From NCBI RefSeq assembly GCF_004168625.1, contig NZ_SDWW01000017.1:1-64000 (forward strand): a stretch of DNA of 64,000 nucleotides. The letters are read 5' to 3'. The stretch is from Pengzhenrongella frigida. Its GTDB lineage: Bacteria; Actinomycetota; Actinomycetes; Actinomycetales; Cellulomonadaceae. The notes beneath the pieces are model-generated. The model ran no database searches, was not told the origin of the DNA, and saw nothing but the letters and a program-made list of their open reading frames with translations. The translations under genes were made by a program, and so were the position numbers. Positions 46,205 through 55,858 of the stretch are shown here, one piece after another (positions within the stretch are counted from its first letter, which is position 1; each line of letters opens with the position of its first letter).

Positions 46205-48622
46205 TCAGCGGAATGTTCGCCGCGCCGCCTGCGCGGTCTTGCGGAGCTGCGAGGCCAGCGTGAGCCGGGACCTGGCGCGGCGTTGCGCGCTGGTCTCCGC
46301 GAGCCGGGCGGTGATGTGGCGCGCCGCGGCCTGCGGTGAGTGGAGCGCGACGAGGTCGGCCACCGCGCGGGCGCCGCGGGCGGCTGCTTCGTCCGGCTCA
46401 GCGATCACCTGACGCATCAGCTGGGCCGCCACATCGAGGTCCGGATCGGCCCAGATCCCGTCCGCCGGGTACGGCTCGGCGCCCGCGCCGATCGCCGTCG
46501 GCCGCCACGGGACCAGGAAGCTGTTCTGCTCGGTCATGAACTGGAGATTGCCGCTGTACCCGGTGGCGATGACGGGTTTGCCCCACGCCATGGCCTCGGC
46601 CATGGTCAGGCCAAGTCCCTCGGACCGGTGCAGCGAGACGTAGCAGGTGCACAGGGCGACGAGCGCGTCCCGGTCCTCGGCACTGAGGTAGTCCTCGAGG
46701 AGCAGGACGTCGGTGGAGCCGGCGACGCGGAGCCGGAGCCGTTCGGCCTGGTCGGGGCGCTGCGCGGCGTTGATCGACTTGATGACCAGGAGCGGGCCCT
46801 GCCCGGGGCGGAACGCCGCCTCGAAGGCGTCGACCAGCCCCCACGGGTTCTTGCGCTCCGCGGTGCTCAGGTAGTCGAACGTGAACAGGAAGTAGGGCCG
46901 GTCGGGCAGGCCCAGGTCGGCCCGGGTCCGGTCGGGGGCGGCCCGGGGCTGCGGCAACGGAGGCGTGATGGTGCGCACGGGGACCGGCGAGTGCGGCTCG
47001 ACCGCGCGCCGGACGAAATCGGTGGCCACCCAGACCTCGTCGACGTGGCGGAAGCCTTCGTGCTGGGAGAGCGGGAAGTCCTCGACCTCCCAGTACCACA
47101 TGCCGATCCGGTAGCTCGTGGTCAGCAGCGACGGCACGGACGCGGCGATCGTCGGCGTCATGTCGGCGTTGACGCAGAGCAGGGTCGTGTCGAACGGCGC
47201 GCCGACCTCGGCGGCGGCGTAGCGGGCGCCCTGCCGGCTCTGCAGATGGGCGTCGACGGACGCCGTGGCGTGGGGGATGCCCCCGGCCGCCAGCGCGGTC
47301 ACCATCAGGCGCGCCGATTCGCCGACCCCGAGCTCGGCCCGCAGATAGCCGACGACGTTGACCCCGGATCGTGCGGGGCCCCGACGCGGGTGTGGCCGCG
47401 GGGTCGCCCCCTCGGGTCGGATCGCGGCCAGGGTGAGGTCGATGAGTGCGGTGCTGTAGGTGGGTTCGTGGCGTCCGTGGAGGTCCGCCCACTCGAGGAA
47501 CGGGCCCACGTGCTCACCGGGCACTCCCGGGTAGGCAGCGAGGAGGTCGGGCCGGGACCGGTACACCGACGCGAGGTAGCGACCCAACCCGCCGTCACGG
47601 CCACCCGGCGTCGGCTGCACGAGCCAGGCGGCGAACTCCGCACTGCGGTTCGGGTCGACCGGGTCGGGCAGCGCCTCGAGGCAGGAGTCCTGGCTCTCGC
47701 TGAGCGCCGCACGGAACACGGCCCGCAGCTGGGGGTGTACCGCGGCACCCAGGGACGTCATGGGGGTCACGTCGGTCTGCGCGATCGCGACGGGATCCTC
47801 CCGAAGCTCGTTCGCGTGCTCGGCAGCGAGGAGCGCCAGGCCGGGGTGCTCGCTGAGCAGGACGCGGGGTGGTCGGGGGGAGCGCGGGTCCAGGAGCCAC
47901 GGGGCCTGGGGATCGAGAACCGTGAGGTCGACGGCGACGGCTGCGGTGCCATCCACCGACAGCGCCCCGGCGGCATCGGTGCCGATCCGGGATGCGGGGC
48001 AGGTCCAGGCTGAGACGAGGAGCCCGGGGGAGTGGACCGCGAGGTGCGGCAGTGTGCTCGCCGCCAGATCGAGCCAGCGGTCGCCGGACGTGCTCGGGTC
48101 GGCGGCGAGCCGCTCCCAGAGGCTCAGGAAGGCCGTGGCGCGACGGCTCACCGCGATGAGCCCAGGAGCGTACGAGCCCGCGTCGAGCAGGTCGCTGGGG
48201 CCGGGCCACCGGTCGTCGGTCGGGAGGGTCTCGACGGCCCGGGAGAGCAGGGCGACCTGATGCTCGGCCGCGAGGTCGGCGAGCTCGGCCGGGTCGCGCA
48301 GGAGCACGACCCCTGCGCCCACGGCGATCGCCGTCGGCCCCGACTCGAGTGCGTGGCGGAGGATCGCGGGCTGCATCCAGCGCACCTGGCCCGCAGGATC
48401 GAGCAGGACGGACCGCACATGGTGCTCGTGCGCGGCGATCCCGAGGTCGTCGGGAGTGACGACCTGTTCGTCGCGGACGGGGACGTAGCTGTCGTCGAGG
48501 TCCAGGACATGGACGTTCACGGCGGGCGCGCAGGCGAACGCCGAGCGGACCGTCGCGCGTGCCCGGGCGTGCGTCGGTGAGGTGCTCACCACCGCGATCT
48601 GCACTCTGGCGTGACCTCTCAC
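46205..48622 (-). CDS. Large glycosyltransferase, GT4 C-terminal domain
   Basis: An 805-residue protein. Residues 1-390 match no family I recognise; the first 200 have an alpha/beta look (VAVVSTSP-like opening, VHVLDLDD, AIAVGAGVVLLRD) that could be a nucleotide-sugar or phosphate-binding fold. Residues 420-790 are GT4-like: GVNVVGYLRAELGVGESARLMV, YFLFTFDYLSTAERKNPWGLV and LHRSEGLGLTMAEAMAWGKPVIATGYSGN. Starts at GTG 48622 or 48604. It converges on the GT2-GT4 fusion, with a 66-base gap containing only a short direct repeat. Confidence 0.8.
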   Translation of the reverse strand: MRGHARVQIAVVSTSPTHARARATVRSAFACAPAVNVHVLDLDDSYVPVRDEQVVTPDDLGIAAHEHHVRSVLLDPAGQVRWMQPAILRHALESGPTAIAVGAGVVLLRDPAELADLAAEHQVALLSRAVETLPTDDRWPGPSDLLDAGSYAPGLIAVSRRATAFLSLWERLAADPSTSGDRWLDLAASTLPHLAVHSPGLLVSAWTCPASRIGTDAAGALSVDGTAAVAVDLTVLDPQAPWLLDPRSPRPPRVLLSEHPGLALLAAEHANELREDPVAIAQTDVTPMTSLGAAVHPQLRAVFRAALSESQDSCLEALPDPVDPNRSAEFAAWLVQPTPGGRDGGLGRYLASVYRSRPDLLAAYPGVPGEHVGPFLEWADLHGRHEPTYSTALIDLTLAAIRPEGATPRPHPRRGPARSGVNVVGYLRAELGVGESARLMVTALAAGGIPHATASVDAHLQSRQGARYAAAEVGAPFDTTLLCVNADMTPTIAASVPSLLTTSYRIGMWYWEVEDFPLSQHEGFRHVDEVWVATDFVRRAVEPHSPVPVRTITPPLPQPRAAPDRTRADLGLPDRPYFLFTFDYLSTAERKNPWGLVDAFEAAFRPGQGPLLVIKSINAAQRPDQAERLRLRVAGSTDVLLLEDYLSAEDRDALVALCTCYVSLHRSEGLGLTMAEAMAWGKPVIATGYSGNLQFMTEQNSFLVPWRPTAIGAGAEPYPADGIWADPDLDVAAQLMRQVIAEPDEAAARGARAVADLVALHSPQAAARHITARLAETSAQRRARSRLTLASQLRKTAQAARRTFR

Positions 48623-48639
48623 CGGATGGGGACGACGCC

Positions 48640-50052
48640 CTAGACGGACAGCAGTCGGACGAGGGTGGCCAGCAGCATGCCGGCTGCTCCCAGCGAGACG
48701 AGCCAGGTCGCCTCCCGGGTCTTGAGCAGCCCAGCGGTCAGCACTGCCACCACGGGGACCAGCGTGGCCGCGTACCGCCCCGGCGGCGGGACGTAGACCC
48801 CCTGACCGTAGAAGCTGACCAGCACGAAGATGGGGCCGCCGATGATGGCGGTCAGGAGCAGGGCCTGCGCATAGGACCGGGTCCGGATCGACGGGGTCCA
48901 GAAGAGCGCGGCGCCGACCAGGCCGGCGACGAAGAAGGTCCCGATCGCTCGTTCGGTGATCATCTGCAGCAGCCCGTTGCCGACGGAGACGCCGCTCGCA
49001 CCGAGGGGGTACAGGAAGACCCCGATCTGCTCGATCATGCCGCGCAGCGGGAAGGCGTCGACGGCGAACCGCTCGCTCATCGGGGTCACCGCGTTGCCGT
49101 GGGCGAGCGCACCCTGGATCGCCATCGTCGCGCCCAGGACGACGACGGTCGTCACCGACACGACGATCCCCCCGAGGATCCAGGGGGCGACAGCCCGGTC
49201 ATCTGCGTCGTGGGACGCGTCGCGGGGCAGATCGGACGACCGGCGTTCGACGAGCGCCCGCACGATCCGGATCACGAAGTACAGGCCGACCGCGAGCAGC
49301 AGCATGACGTTGGTCATCTTGATCAGGAGCGCGACGGCGACCACGAGCGCCAGGACGGGCCATCGGCGACGCGGCGCGCCTTCCCAGTACAGGCACGCCA
49401 GAAAGATGCCCGCGCCCACGGCGAAGCTCGCGGCGTCGGGAGTGATCGTGGCGGACGGGTAGAGCACCGAGGGAGCGCACGCGAACGCGATCAGGACCGC
49501 CGCGAGAGGCACCCGGTCGATCCCGAGCCGGCGACCGGACGCGTAGGCGAGCAGCAGCCCGACCGCGAGCCACAGACCGCCCACCAACCGGCCCGTCGTG
49601 ACGAGGCTGCCGATCCCGGTGACGAGCTTGAGGGGCAGCGCGAACACCTTGGTCAGCGTGTAGTAGACCGGGGTGTTGATCGAGGCCGTGTTGTAGCCGA
49701 GCTCCTGGAACACGCGGGGGTTGTACACCGCGGTGGTCGAGCAGGCGGGGGTCACGAAGCCGGCCGAGTCGATGCCGCGGCAGGCCTCCTCGCGCATCGC
49801 GTCCTGGCCGACGCTGTCGCCGGGGGCGACGATCGCCGGGCTCTTGTACAGGTAGTCGATGTGCTGGAGCTCGTCGACCGGCCCGACCTTCGCGTACTCG
49901 GTGACGTGCAGCCCGACCAGGATGAACGCGACGAGCACCAGGACCGCGGGTGCGCTCCAGTGGCGAAGGGTGGTCGGGTCGATTCGCCGTCGGGTCCGGG
50001 TGCCCAGATCGGCATCCGGGACTTCGGCAACCTGCGGAACGACGCTGGACAC
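48640..50052 (-). CDS. DUF2142-like polytopic membrane protein (GT-C type)
   Basis: A 470-residue protein with about twelve helices. The loop after helix 1 has KVGPVDELQHIDYLYK, the acidic segment typical of DUF2142 and GT-C enzymes, and a cysteine pair (REEACRGID and TPACSTT) in the first external loop. It is probably a glycosyltransferase using polyprenyl-phosphate sugar outside the membrane. GTG 50052 follows GAGGGTGG. An ATG 441 bases further upstream would overlap the neighbouring GT4 and is rejected. Confidence 0.78.
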   Translation of the reverse strand: MSSVVPQVAEVPDADLGTRTRRRIDPTTLRHWSAPAVLVLVAFILVGLHVTEYAKVGPVDELQHIDYLYKSPAIVAPGDSVGQDAMREEACRGIDSAGFVTPACSTTAVYNPRVFQELGYNTASINTPVYYTLTKVFALPLKLVTGIGSLVTTGRLVGGLWLAVGLLLAYASGRRLGIDRVPLAAVLIAFACAPSVLYPSATITPDAASFAVGAGIFLACLYWEGAPRRRWPVLALVVAVALLIKMTNVMLLLAVGLYFVIRIVRALVERRSSDLPRDASHDADDRAVAPWILGGIVVSVTTVVVLGATMAIQGALAHGNAVTPMSERFAVDAFPLRGMIEQIGVFLYPLGASGVSVGNGLLQMITERAIGTFFVAGLVGAALFWTPSIRTRSYAQALLLTAIIGGPIFVLVSFYGQGVYVPPPGRYAATLVPVVAVLTAGLLKTREATWLVSLGAAGMLLATLVRLLSV

Positions 50053-50123
50053 GCAACCACCCTCTTCGAGCGTCGCCAAGGGGGACGGACGCGTTTCGGG
50101 CGGCAGTCTAGCCGAGCGAGCCG

Positions 50124-51221
50124 CTAGGACCCGGTCGCCTGGGCGTACGCGGCGGCCGTCAGCTCTGCGGCATGTGCCCAGGTGAACTGCAGGGACCGGT
50201 CGAGCGACGCGGCCGCGAGGCGGGCGTGCTCCGGCCCGCAGGCCGCGCGGATCCCCCGGGCGATGTCGGTCGGTGAGGTCGGCTCCACGAGGATCCCGGC
50301 GTCGTCGCCCGTGATCTCCCGCATGGAGGTTCCGACCGAGGTGATCACCGGCAGCCCGAACGACATCGCCTCCAGCACGGGCAGGCCGAACCCTTCCCAG
50401 AGCGACGGGAAGCAGAACGCCGTGGCGTGGCGGTAGGCGACGCGCAGGTCCGCGTTGCTCAGGCGGCCGAGGTGGTGGACGCGCGCCGCCCACGGCCGCC
50501 CGGCGAGCAGGTCCGTGATGCTCACGTCGCCCCAGCCGGGCTGGCCCACGAGGACGAGGTGCAGGTCGGGGTCGTCACCGGCCACCAGGCCGAAGGCCTC
50601 GAGCAGGTTGCTGACGTTCTTGCGGGGCTCGAGCGTGCCGCACCACAGGACGTACCTCGCGGGCAGGGTGAGGTCGTGGGGTGTCCCGGTCGGCTCGCCG
50701 ACGGGGTGCACGCCGTGCGGAACGACGTGGATCCGGTCCGCCTCGATGCCGGCGGCGATGCAGTCCTCGGCGGTGGCCTGCGACGGCACGATGACCACGT
50801 CGGCCTCGGCCCGGGTCCGCTCCAGCGCACGCGTGAAGAACCTCACGCCCCGGGGCGTGAAGTGCGTGGGATCGCGCAGGAACGCCACGTCGTGCACGGT
50901 GACCACGAGCGGCCGACTGGTCCGGGGGATCGCCCAGGTGGTGGCATGGACGACGTCGAGCCCGTGGACGGTCCACTCGGGGCGGGGGAACGGTGCCCGG
51001 TTCCACAGGCGGTAGAGCGCCGCGCGGGGCAGGCCGAGGGACCGGACCGGGATCGACAGCGAGAAGTCGGCGCCCGGGGGCGAGCGATGGGGTGCGGCGA
51101 GACCGATCGGTTCGACCCCAGGGTGCGCCATCAGCGCCGCGGCGAGCTCGACGATGTACGTCGCCGACCCTCCCGGCACGCGCTGCCAGCACTGCTCGAC
51201 GGTGAGTCCCACGCGCATCAT
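50124..51221 (-). CDS. Glycosyltransferase family 4 (mannosyltransferase-like)
   Basis: A 365-residue GT4. VEQCWQRVPGGSATYIVEL opens the acceptor domain, VVTVHDVAFLRDPTHFTPRG is typical of mannosyl/rhamnosyl transferases of this group, YVLWCGTLEPRKNVSNLLEAF opens the donor domain, and PSLWEGFGLPVLEAMSFGLPVI is the EX7E motif. The start overlaps the upstream GT2 stop by four bases. Member of the 55.8-46.2 kb minus-strand series. Confidence 0.9.
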   Translation of the reverse strand: MMRVGLTVEQCWQRVPGGSATYIVELAAALMAHPGVEPIGLAAPHRSPPGADFSLSIPVRSLGLPRAALYRLWNRAPFPRPEWTVHGLDVVHATTWAIPRTSRPLVVTVHDVAFLRDPTHFTPRGVRFFTRALERTRAEADVVIVPSQATAEDCIAAGIEADRIHVVPHGVHPVGEPTGTPHDLTLPARYVLWCGTLEPRKNVSNLLEAFGLVAGDDPDLHLVLVGQPGWGDVSITDLLAGRPWAARVHHLGRLSNADLRVAYRHATAFCFPSLWEGFGLPVLEAMSFGLPVITSVGTSMREITGDDAGILVEPTSPTDIARGIRAACGPEHARLAAASLDRSLQFTWAHAAELTAAAYAQATGS

Positions 51222-52255
51222 CGGGTGCCGCCGTCCGGCACGAGGTAGCGGGCCACGACCTGGCGCGGAACTCGGGCGGCCCGGTCGACGGCGCGACGTC
51301 GACGCAGCGATCCCGGCAGCCGCGCCGCGACGTCGCGCAGGACCAGCAGCCGCCGCCGGCGGTCCGGCCCGAGGAGTGCGCGTCCGGCGGCCCGCGCGGT
51401 CCCTCGCCCGACGACGGGCCAGGGTGCATGCATGAGGGCCACCGAGAGGCGGTTGCGCTCGTTGTTGTCGAGGAAGACCGTCGATCGCTCACCCGACGAC
51501 GCCGCGTGGTCGTGCACCGTGCGCGCCTCGTCGACGTGTCGCACGGACCAGCCCCCGCGGCGCAGGCGCCAGGACAGCTCGGAGTCCTCGTAGTAGACGA
51601 ACAGGGTCTCGTCGAGCAGGCCGACGTCGTCGAGCGCGAGCCGGCGCAGGGCGGCGCACCCGCCGTTGAAGCCGAACACGTCCGCAGGGGCTCCGGGGCC
51701 GTCGGACGGTGCCAGCCAGTCGCGGTCCCGCCCGTTCCCGCTGACGGTGACCTCGTTCCCGGTGCTGTTGAGCAACGTCACGCCCGCCCCCGCGTCGACC
51801 CGGACCCACCGCTTCCCGGCGGCGGAGACCAGCGCGGCCGGATCGGTGGGGGCCGCCGGCTCGAACGCGCCACTGAGCTGCACCCTGCCGGTGGTCGCCC
51901 CCAGCCGCGGGCCGCCGCGCTCGGCGTCGGCGTCGGCCAGGAGCGGGGCGGTGATCGTCCGGACGAAGTCGGGATCGGCCGTGGCGTCGTTGTTCAGGAG
52001 CACGACGACCGGGGTGCTGGTCGCTCGGATCCCGGCGTTCACCGCGCAGGCAAAGCCGGTGTTGTGCCCGAGCTCGATCAATCGGGCATCACGGCGCAGG
52101 CGCAGCGCCTCGACGGAGCCGTCGGTCGAGCCGTTGTCGACCACGACCACCTCGAACCCCACCTCGTGGTTCTGCGCGAGGAGCGAGTCGAGGCAGCGCA
52201 GCGTCAGCTCACGGGCGTTCCACGACACGACGATGACGCTGGCGTCGACGCTCAC
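51218..52255 (-). CDS. Glycosyltransferase family 2 (rhamnosyltransferase-like)
   Basis: A 345-residue GT2. SVIVVSWNARELTLRCLDSLL and VVVDNGSTDGSVEAL are the nucleotide-binding segments, LLNNDATADP replaces DXD by Asn-Asn-Asp, and FVYYEDSELSWRLRRGGW is the catalytic-base region of this rhamnosyltransferase-like group. An insertion of about 70 residues (155-225) sits before the FGFNGGCAALRR block. GTG start in GTGA overlap with the DUF2304 gene. Cytoplasmic chain-extending enzyme; donor likely dTDP-rhamnose by family habit, not by proof. Confidence 0.87.
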   Translation of the reverse strand: MSVDASVIVVSWNARELTLRCLDSLLAQNHEVGFEVVVVDNGSTDGSVEALRLRRDARLIELGHNTGFACAVNAGIRATSTPVVVLLNNDATADPDFVRTITAPLLADADAERGGPRLGATTGRVQLSGAFEPAAPTDPAALVSAAGKRWVRVDAGAGVTLLNSTGNEVTVSGNGRDRDWLAPSDGPGAPADVFGFNGGCAALRRLALDDVGLLDETLFVYYEDSELSWRLRRGGWSVRHVDEARTVHDHAASSGERSTVFLDNNERNRLSVALMHAPWPVVGRGTARAAGRALLGPDRRRRLLVLRDVAARLPGSLRRRRAVDRAARVPRQVVARYLVPDGGTR

Positions 52256-52659
52256 ACGTCCTCGGAATCGGGTGCCTCGACCGGTGGCGAGGCGGCCGGT
52301 GGCAGCAGGAGGAGGACGGCCTCGCGGTCGCGCCGCGCCTCCAGCCGCTGCAGGGCGATCTCCTGCGCGAGGGTCCGGGTCTCCTCCTCGAGGTTGGAGA
52401 TCTCGGTGCTCAGCTGGATGCAGACCGCGAGCAGGACGACGATGGCGATCGCGAAGACGAGATTGGCCGGCGTGCGCACCCCCACGAGGCTCGACAACCA
52501 GAACGCCAGCTGCGGAAAGGCGCCGATCAGCAGGACTGCCACGGTCAGCACGATCCAGATCGCCGCGTACTTCTCCCGGATCCGGCGGGTTCGCAGCAGG
52601 TAGACCAGCGATCCCACGAGCAGCAGGCAGACGAGCACCACCGTGGCGTAGGCGCTCAT
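52252..52659 (-). CDS. DUF2304 domain membrane protein
   Basis: A 135-residue protein with three membrane helices: ATVVLVCLLLVGSLVYLL, YAAIWIVLTVAVLLIGAFP and ANLVFAIAIVVLLAVCIQ, with the RRIREKYAAIW motif between helices 1 and 2. The C-terminal third is a coiled coil (ISNLEEETRTLAQEIALQRLEARRD). Function of DUF2304 is unknown; it is regularly paired with a GT2 of the polyprenyl-phosphate type, as here (ATGA overlap with the GT2 at 52.7 kb). It may help flip or hold that lipid-linked sugar. Confidence 0.87.
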   Translation of the reverse strand: MSAYATVVLVCLLLVGSLVYLLRTRRIREKYAAIWIVLTVAVLLIGAFPQLAFWLSSLVGVRTPANLVFAIAIVVLLAVCIQLSTEISNLEEETRTLAQEIALQRLEARRDREAVLLLLPPAASPPVEAPDSEDV

Positions 52660-53408
52660 GCGGTCACCTCGGGAGGCAGCGGTTCGGTCGGTCGGGACAG
52701 GGCGATGAAGAGTGCGAGGACCGCGCGGGCGAGAAAGACCGCGGCCTTGAACGGTCCGTGGGACGGCTGCCCGCCGGCTCGCGGCCGCATGGACACACCG
52801 ACCTGCCGGATGGTCAGTCCTGCGCGCGACGCGATCACGAGCGACTCCACCGTGTCTCCGAGGTATTCCGCCGGGTAGTTGGAGGCGAACAGGCGGATCG
52901 CGCGGGTGTTGGTGGCCTTGAATCCCGACGTCGTGTCGGTCAGATGGGTCCGGGCCACGCGCGACAGGACTCGAGCGAGGAACTTCATGGACCACCAGCG
53001 TGGGCCGCGCGTGGTGTAGGTGCCCACACCGGCGAAGCGCGCTCCGATCACGACGTCCGCGCCGTCTCGCGCGATCGCATCGAGGAGCCGAGGGATGTCG
53101 GCCGGATCGTGCTGTCCGTCGGCGTCCAGCTGGACGGCGACGTCGTACTTCTGGCGCAGTGCGTACATGTAGCCGGCCCGCATCGCGCCGCCTACCCCGA
53201 GGTTGATCGGCAGATCGAGGACGCGTGCGCCGGCCGCCCAGGCGACCTCCGCCGTGCGGTCGCTGGATCCGTCGTTGACCACGAGCACATCGGCGCTGGG
53301 TACGCACCCGCGCAGCTCGGCGATGACCGCGGGGAGGGTCTCCTGCTCGTTCCAGGCGGGGAGGACCACAAGCAGCCGCTGGGGTCGGGCGGAGGGCATG
53401 GCTGGCAC
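52656..53408 (-). CDS. Glycosyltransferase family 2 (DPM1/polyprenyl-phosphate type)
   Basis: A 250-residue GT2. LLVVLPAWNEQETLPAVIAEL and VLVVNDGSSDRTAEVA are the nucleotide-binding parts, QLDADGQHDPADIPRLL is the DXD region, and LTDTTSGFKATNTRAIRLF is typical of dolichol-phosphate-mannose-like synthases. It has one weak C-terminal hydrophobic stretch. With the coupled DUF2304 gene it probably makes a polyprenyl-phosphate sugar for the DUF2142-like GT-C at 48.6 kb. Starts at 53408 or 53399. Confidence 0.88.
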   Translation of the reverse strand: MPAMPSARPQRLLVVLPAWNEQETLPAVIAELRGCVPSADVLVVNDGSSDRTAEVAWAAGARVLDLPINLGVGGAMRAGYMYALRQKYDVAVQLDADGQHDPADIPRLLDAIARDGADVVIGARFAGVGTYTTRGPRWWSMKFLARVLSRVARTHLTDTTSGFKATNTRAIRLFASNYPAEYLGDTVESLVIASRAGLTIRQVGVSMRPRAGGQPSHGPFKAAVFLARAVLALFIALSRPTEPLPPEVTA

Positions 53409-53409
53409 T

Positions 53410-54651
53410 CTACCGTCGGCTCCTCAGGGTGGAACGGATCCAGGCGGCGTGGACGACCGTCCCGGCGACGGGTCCGACGGCGAGGCTCGCGATGACGCGA
53501 ACCTCCAGGCCACCGGGCATCAGCAGGACGGCGGCCGACAAAGCCGTGGCGGCCAGCCAGCCGACCGCGTACGCGCGGTGGCCGTCGAGCGCGAGGCACG
53601 CCGCGCCGGTCATCGTGAGCAGCGCGAGCATCGCCGCAGTCAGGGTCAGTGCACCCAGGACAGCCGGCTCGACCCGGTAGCCGTCCCCGAGGAGGGTCTC
53701 CATGAGCCACGGGCCCACGAGGGCTGCTGCGATGGCACCGACGACGCCGACGGCGCCGATCATGGTCGCGAGCCGCAGCAGCGGCCGGGCCCCCTCGTCG
53801 CGGTGGTTGACGAAGTGGGTGATCGCCACGCCCTGGTAGGCGTTGAGGGGGATGAGCAGCGGGGCCCGGGTCAGCTGGACCGCCAGGAGGAGAGGGGCCG
53901 CGACCGCGAACGCCTCCGGTGGCGTGGAGACCCGCAGCAGGACCGGAAAGCCGACCACGAGCGCGGCGCTCGAGGCGGCCCCGATCATCGCCTGCCGGCT
54001 CGAGGCGAGGAACGCCTGCCGGGTGGCCTCGGTCCGCTGGCCCCACGCGTCACGCACGTTCGAGGCGAGCGACATCAGGAGCCAGGTCGCCGCCGCGGCG
54101 GCCGTGGCGGCCTGCAGCCCGACCTCGGTGGCCCCGGCCACCGCGACGCCGGTCACGAGCGCGAGCCGCATGAGGGCCTCGGCGCCGACCAGGCGCGAGT
54201 AAACCGTCCAGCGGCCCCGCCCGGCGAGCGAACCGGCGACCGCACTGTGCCCGCCGAACGCGATGACGGCGAGCGCGATGAGCATCACCGCCACCACCGG
54301 TTGCGGGCCGAGGACCGTGCGACCCCAGATCGGCGACGTGATCGCGATGGCCGCCGCGAGGCAGGCGCCGACGAACAGACCGAGCGGGAGGACCCGTGTG
54401 CCGCTGCCCGCGGGGGCGCCGGTCGTCGGGCTCGCGGTCCGCGCGACGTGCACCGACCGGGTGACCTCGCTCTGGAGCCCGCCGAGGGTGCCGAACAGGA
54501 AGAACAGCAGGCCCCAGAAGACGAGGAACTCGGCGTTCTGGGCCTTGTCGAGCACGTTGGCTGCGATGACGAGCACGACGTACCCCGAGGCGGCCGCGAC
54601 CAGTGAGGCCACCCCGACGCCGGTGGCGCTGCGCGCCGAGATGCCGGTCAC
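53410..54651 (-). CDS. Wzx-like polysaccharide flippase (MATE/MurJ superfamily)
   Basis: A 413-residue protein with about twelve helices. ATGVGVASLVAAASGYVVLVIAANVLDKAQNAEFLVFWGLLFFL is helices 1-2 and the connecting motif of polysaccharide exporters. GTG 54651 is in a GTGA overlap with the preceding GT4; longer upstream readings lie inside that gene. It would flip the lipid-linked glycan made by the neighbouring GT2 and GT4 enzymes. It shares little obvious sequence with the flippase at 27.3 kb. Confidence 0.85.
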   Translation of the reverse strand: MTGISARSATGVGVASLVAAASGYVVLVIAANVLDKAQNAEFLVFWGLLFFLFGTLGGLQSEVTRSVHVARTASPTTGAPAGSGTRVLPLGLFVGACLAAAIAITSPIWGRTVLGPQPVVAVMLIALAVIAFGGHSAVAGSLAGRGRWTVYSRLVGAEALMRLALVTGVAVAGATEVGLQAATAAAAATWLLMSLASNVRDAWGQRTEATRQAFLASSRQAMIGAASSAALVVGFPVLLRVSTPPEAFAVAAPLLLAVQLTRAPLLIPLNAYQGVAITHFVNHRDEGARPLLRLATMIGAVGVVGAIAAALVGPWLMETLLGDGYRVEPAVLGALTLTAAMLALLTMTGAACLALDGHRAYAVGWLAATALSAAVLLMPGGLEVRVIASLAVGPVAGTVVHAAWIRSTLRSRR

Positions 54652-55760
54652 CCGGTCCGCCGTGCCGCGGCGAGGTACGCGTCCTCGTGCGCAGCCACAC
54701 AACGCGCCCAGGTGAACCTGCGCGCCTGGGCGAGCCCGAGCTGCTGGAGCTCGACGCTGCGCCGGCGTGCCTCGGTGACGGCCGCGGCGATCGCGGCCGG
54801 GTCCTGCGCGTCGAACAGGACGGCTGCCTCGCCGCACACCTCGGGGAGCGAACCGGCGTCCGACGCCGCGACCGGGCACCCCGAGGCCATGGCCTCGAGC
54901 GGGGGCAGGCCGAACCCCTCGTACAGGCTCGGAAACACCAGGCAGGCGGCTGAGCGGTACAGCTCCCGCAGCTCGGTGAGTGGCACCAGTCCGCGAACGT
55001 CGACCCAGTCCGGCAGCGAGCCGAGCGACTCCAGTCCGCCCCCGGTCAGCACCAGCCGGAGGGTCGGGTCGTCCACGCGGAGCAGGCGCACGGCCTCGAC
55101 CAGACGTGCGTGGTTCTTGTGCGCCCAGCCGCGGGCCGGGTAGAAGAGGAAGTTGCTGCGTTCGCCGAGGTGGGGCGAGTACGCGGCTGCATCGACACCG
55201 AGGTGCGCGACCGTGATGCGCCCGGGGTCGATCCCGAGCCTCGCGACGATGCTCGCCTTCGCGAACTCGCTGATCGTGATGACGGCATCGGCCCGGCGGG
55301 CCGCGGCGTCGTAGTAGTGGCGCCGGTAGAGCCGTTCGGCGCGCGAGAACAGGTGGGGCAGGTCGAGGTGCTGCACATCGAGCAGGCTCTGCACGAAGGC
55401 GGCGCCCGACGGCGGGCGCGGCACGGGAGCGGTGAACGGGTAGTGCACGACCTCCGCGGTGCCCATCGCGCCCACGATGCCGCGTCGGTGTCGGGTGGCC
55501 TGTGCCAGCGTCCGCAGGCGATCGGCCGTGCCGGAGCCCCCTGTCACGGCCGGGACCACGTGCTCGGGGATGCCTTGACTGAATCCCGCGCCGATCGATG
55601 CCACGTGGGCCGTGGCGTCGATCCGGGCGGATCCGGCGAGCCCGCGGGTCAGCTCACGCGCATAGGTCTCGCTGCCTCCCATGCCTCCCGGGACCAGGGT
55701 GAGCATGGCGATCGCAACGCGGAGCCGCTCGATGCCGCCTCGCTCGGGCTGGTCCGGCAC
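54648..55760 (-). CDS. Glycosyltransferase family 4
   Basis: A GT4 of about 370 residues. AIAMLTLVPGGMGGSETYARELTRGL opens the acceptor domain, NFLFYPARGWAHKNHARLVEAV the donor domain, and PSLYEGFGLPPLEAMASGCPVAAS is the EX7E motif. The start is uncertain: GTG 55760 follows a purine-rich GAGAGA, and an ATG at 55829 is possible; no start lies directly before the conserved opening. First gene of the minus-strand series ending at 46.2 kb and divergent from a GT2. Confidence 0.85.
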   Translation of the reverse strand: MPDQPERGGIERLRVAIAMLTLVPGGMGGSETYARELTRGLAGSARIDATAHVASIGAGFSQGIPEHVVPAVTGGSGTADRLRTLAQATRHRRGIVGAMGTAEVVHYPFTAPVPRPPSGAAFVQSLLDVQHLDLPHLFSRAERLYRRHYYDAAARRADAVITISEFAKASIVARLGIDPGRITVAHLGVDAAAYSPHLGERSNFLFYPARGWAHKNHARLVEAVRLLRVDDPTLRLVLTGGGLESLGSLPDWVDVRGLVPLTELRELYRSAACLVFPSLYEGFGLPPLEAMASGCPVAASDAGSLPEVCGEAAVLFDAQDPAAIAAAVTEARRRSVELQQLGLAQARRFTWARCVAAHEDAYLAAARRTG

Positions 55761-55858
55761 GCGGGTCTCTCTCTGCTCGGGTCGGCCGGGCTCCTGCGCG
55801 GCGCACCTAGTCTGGCCTATGCAGCCCATCCATCACTCCCCGCGGAGGTCCCCGACCC

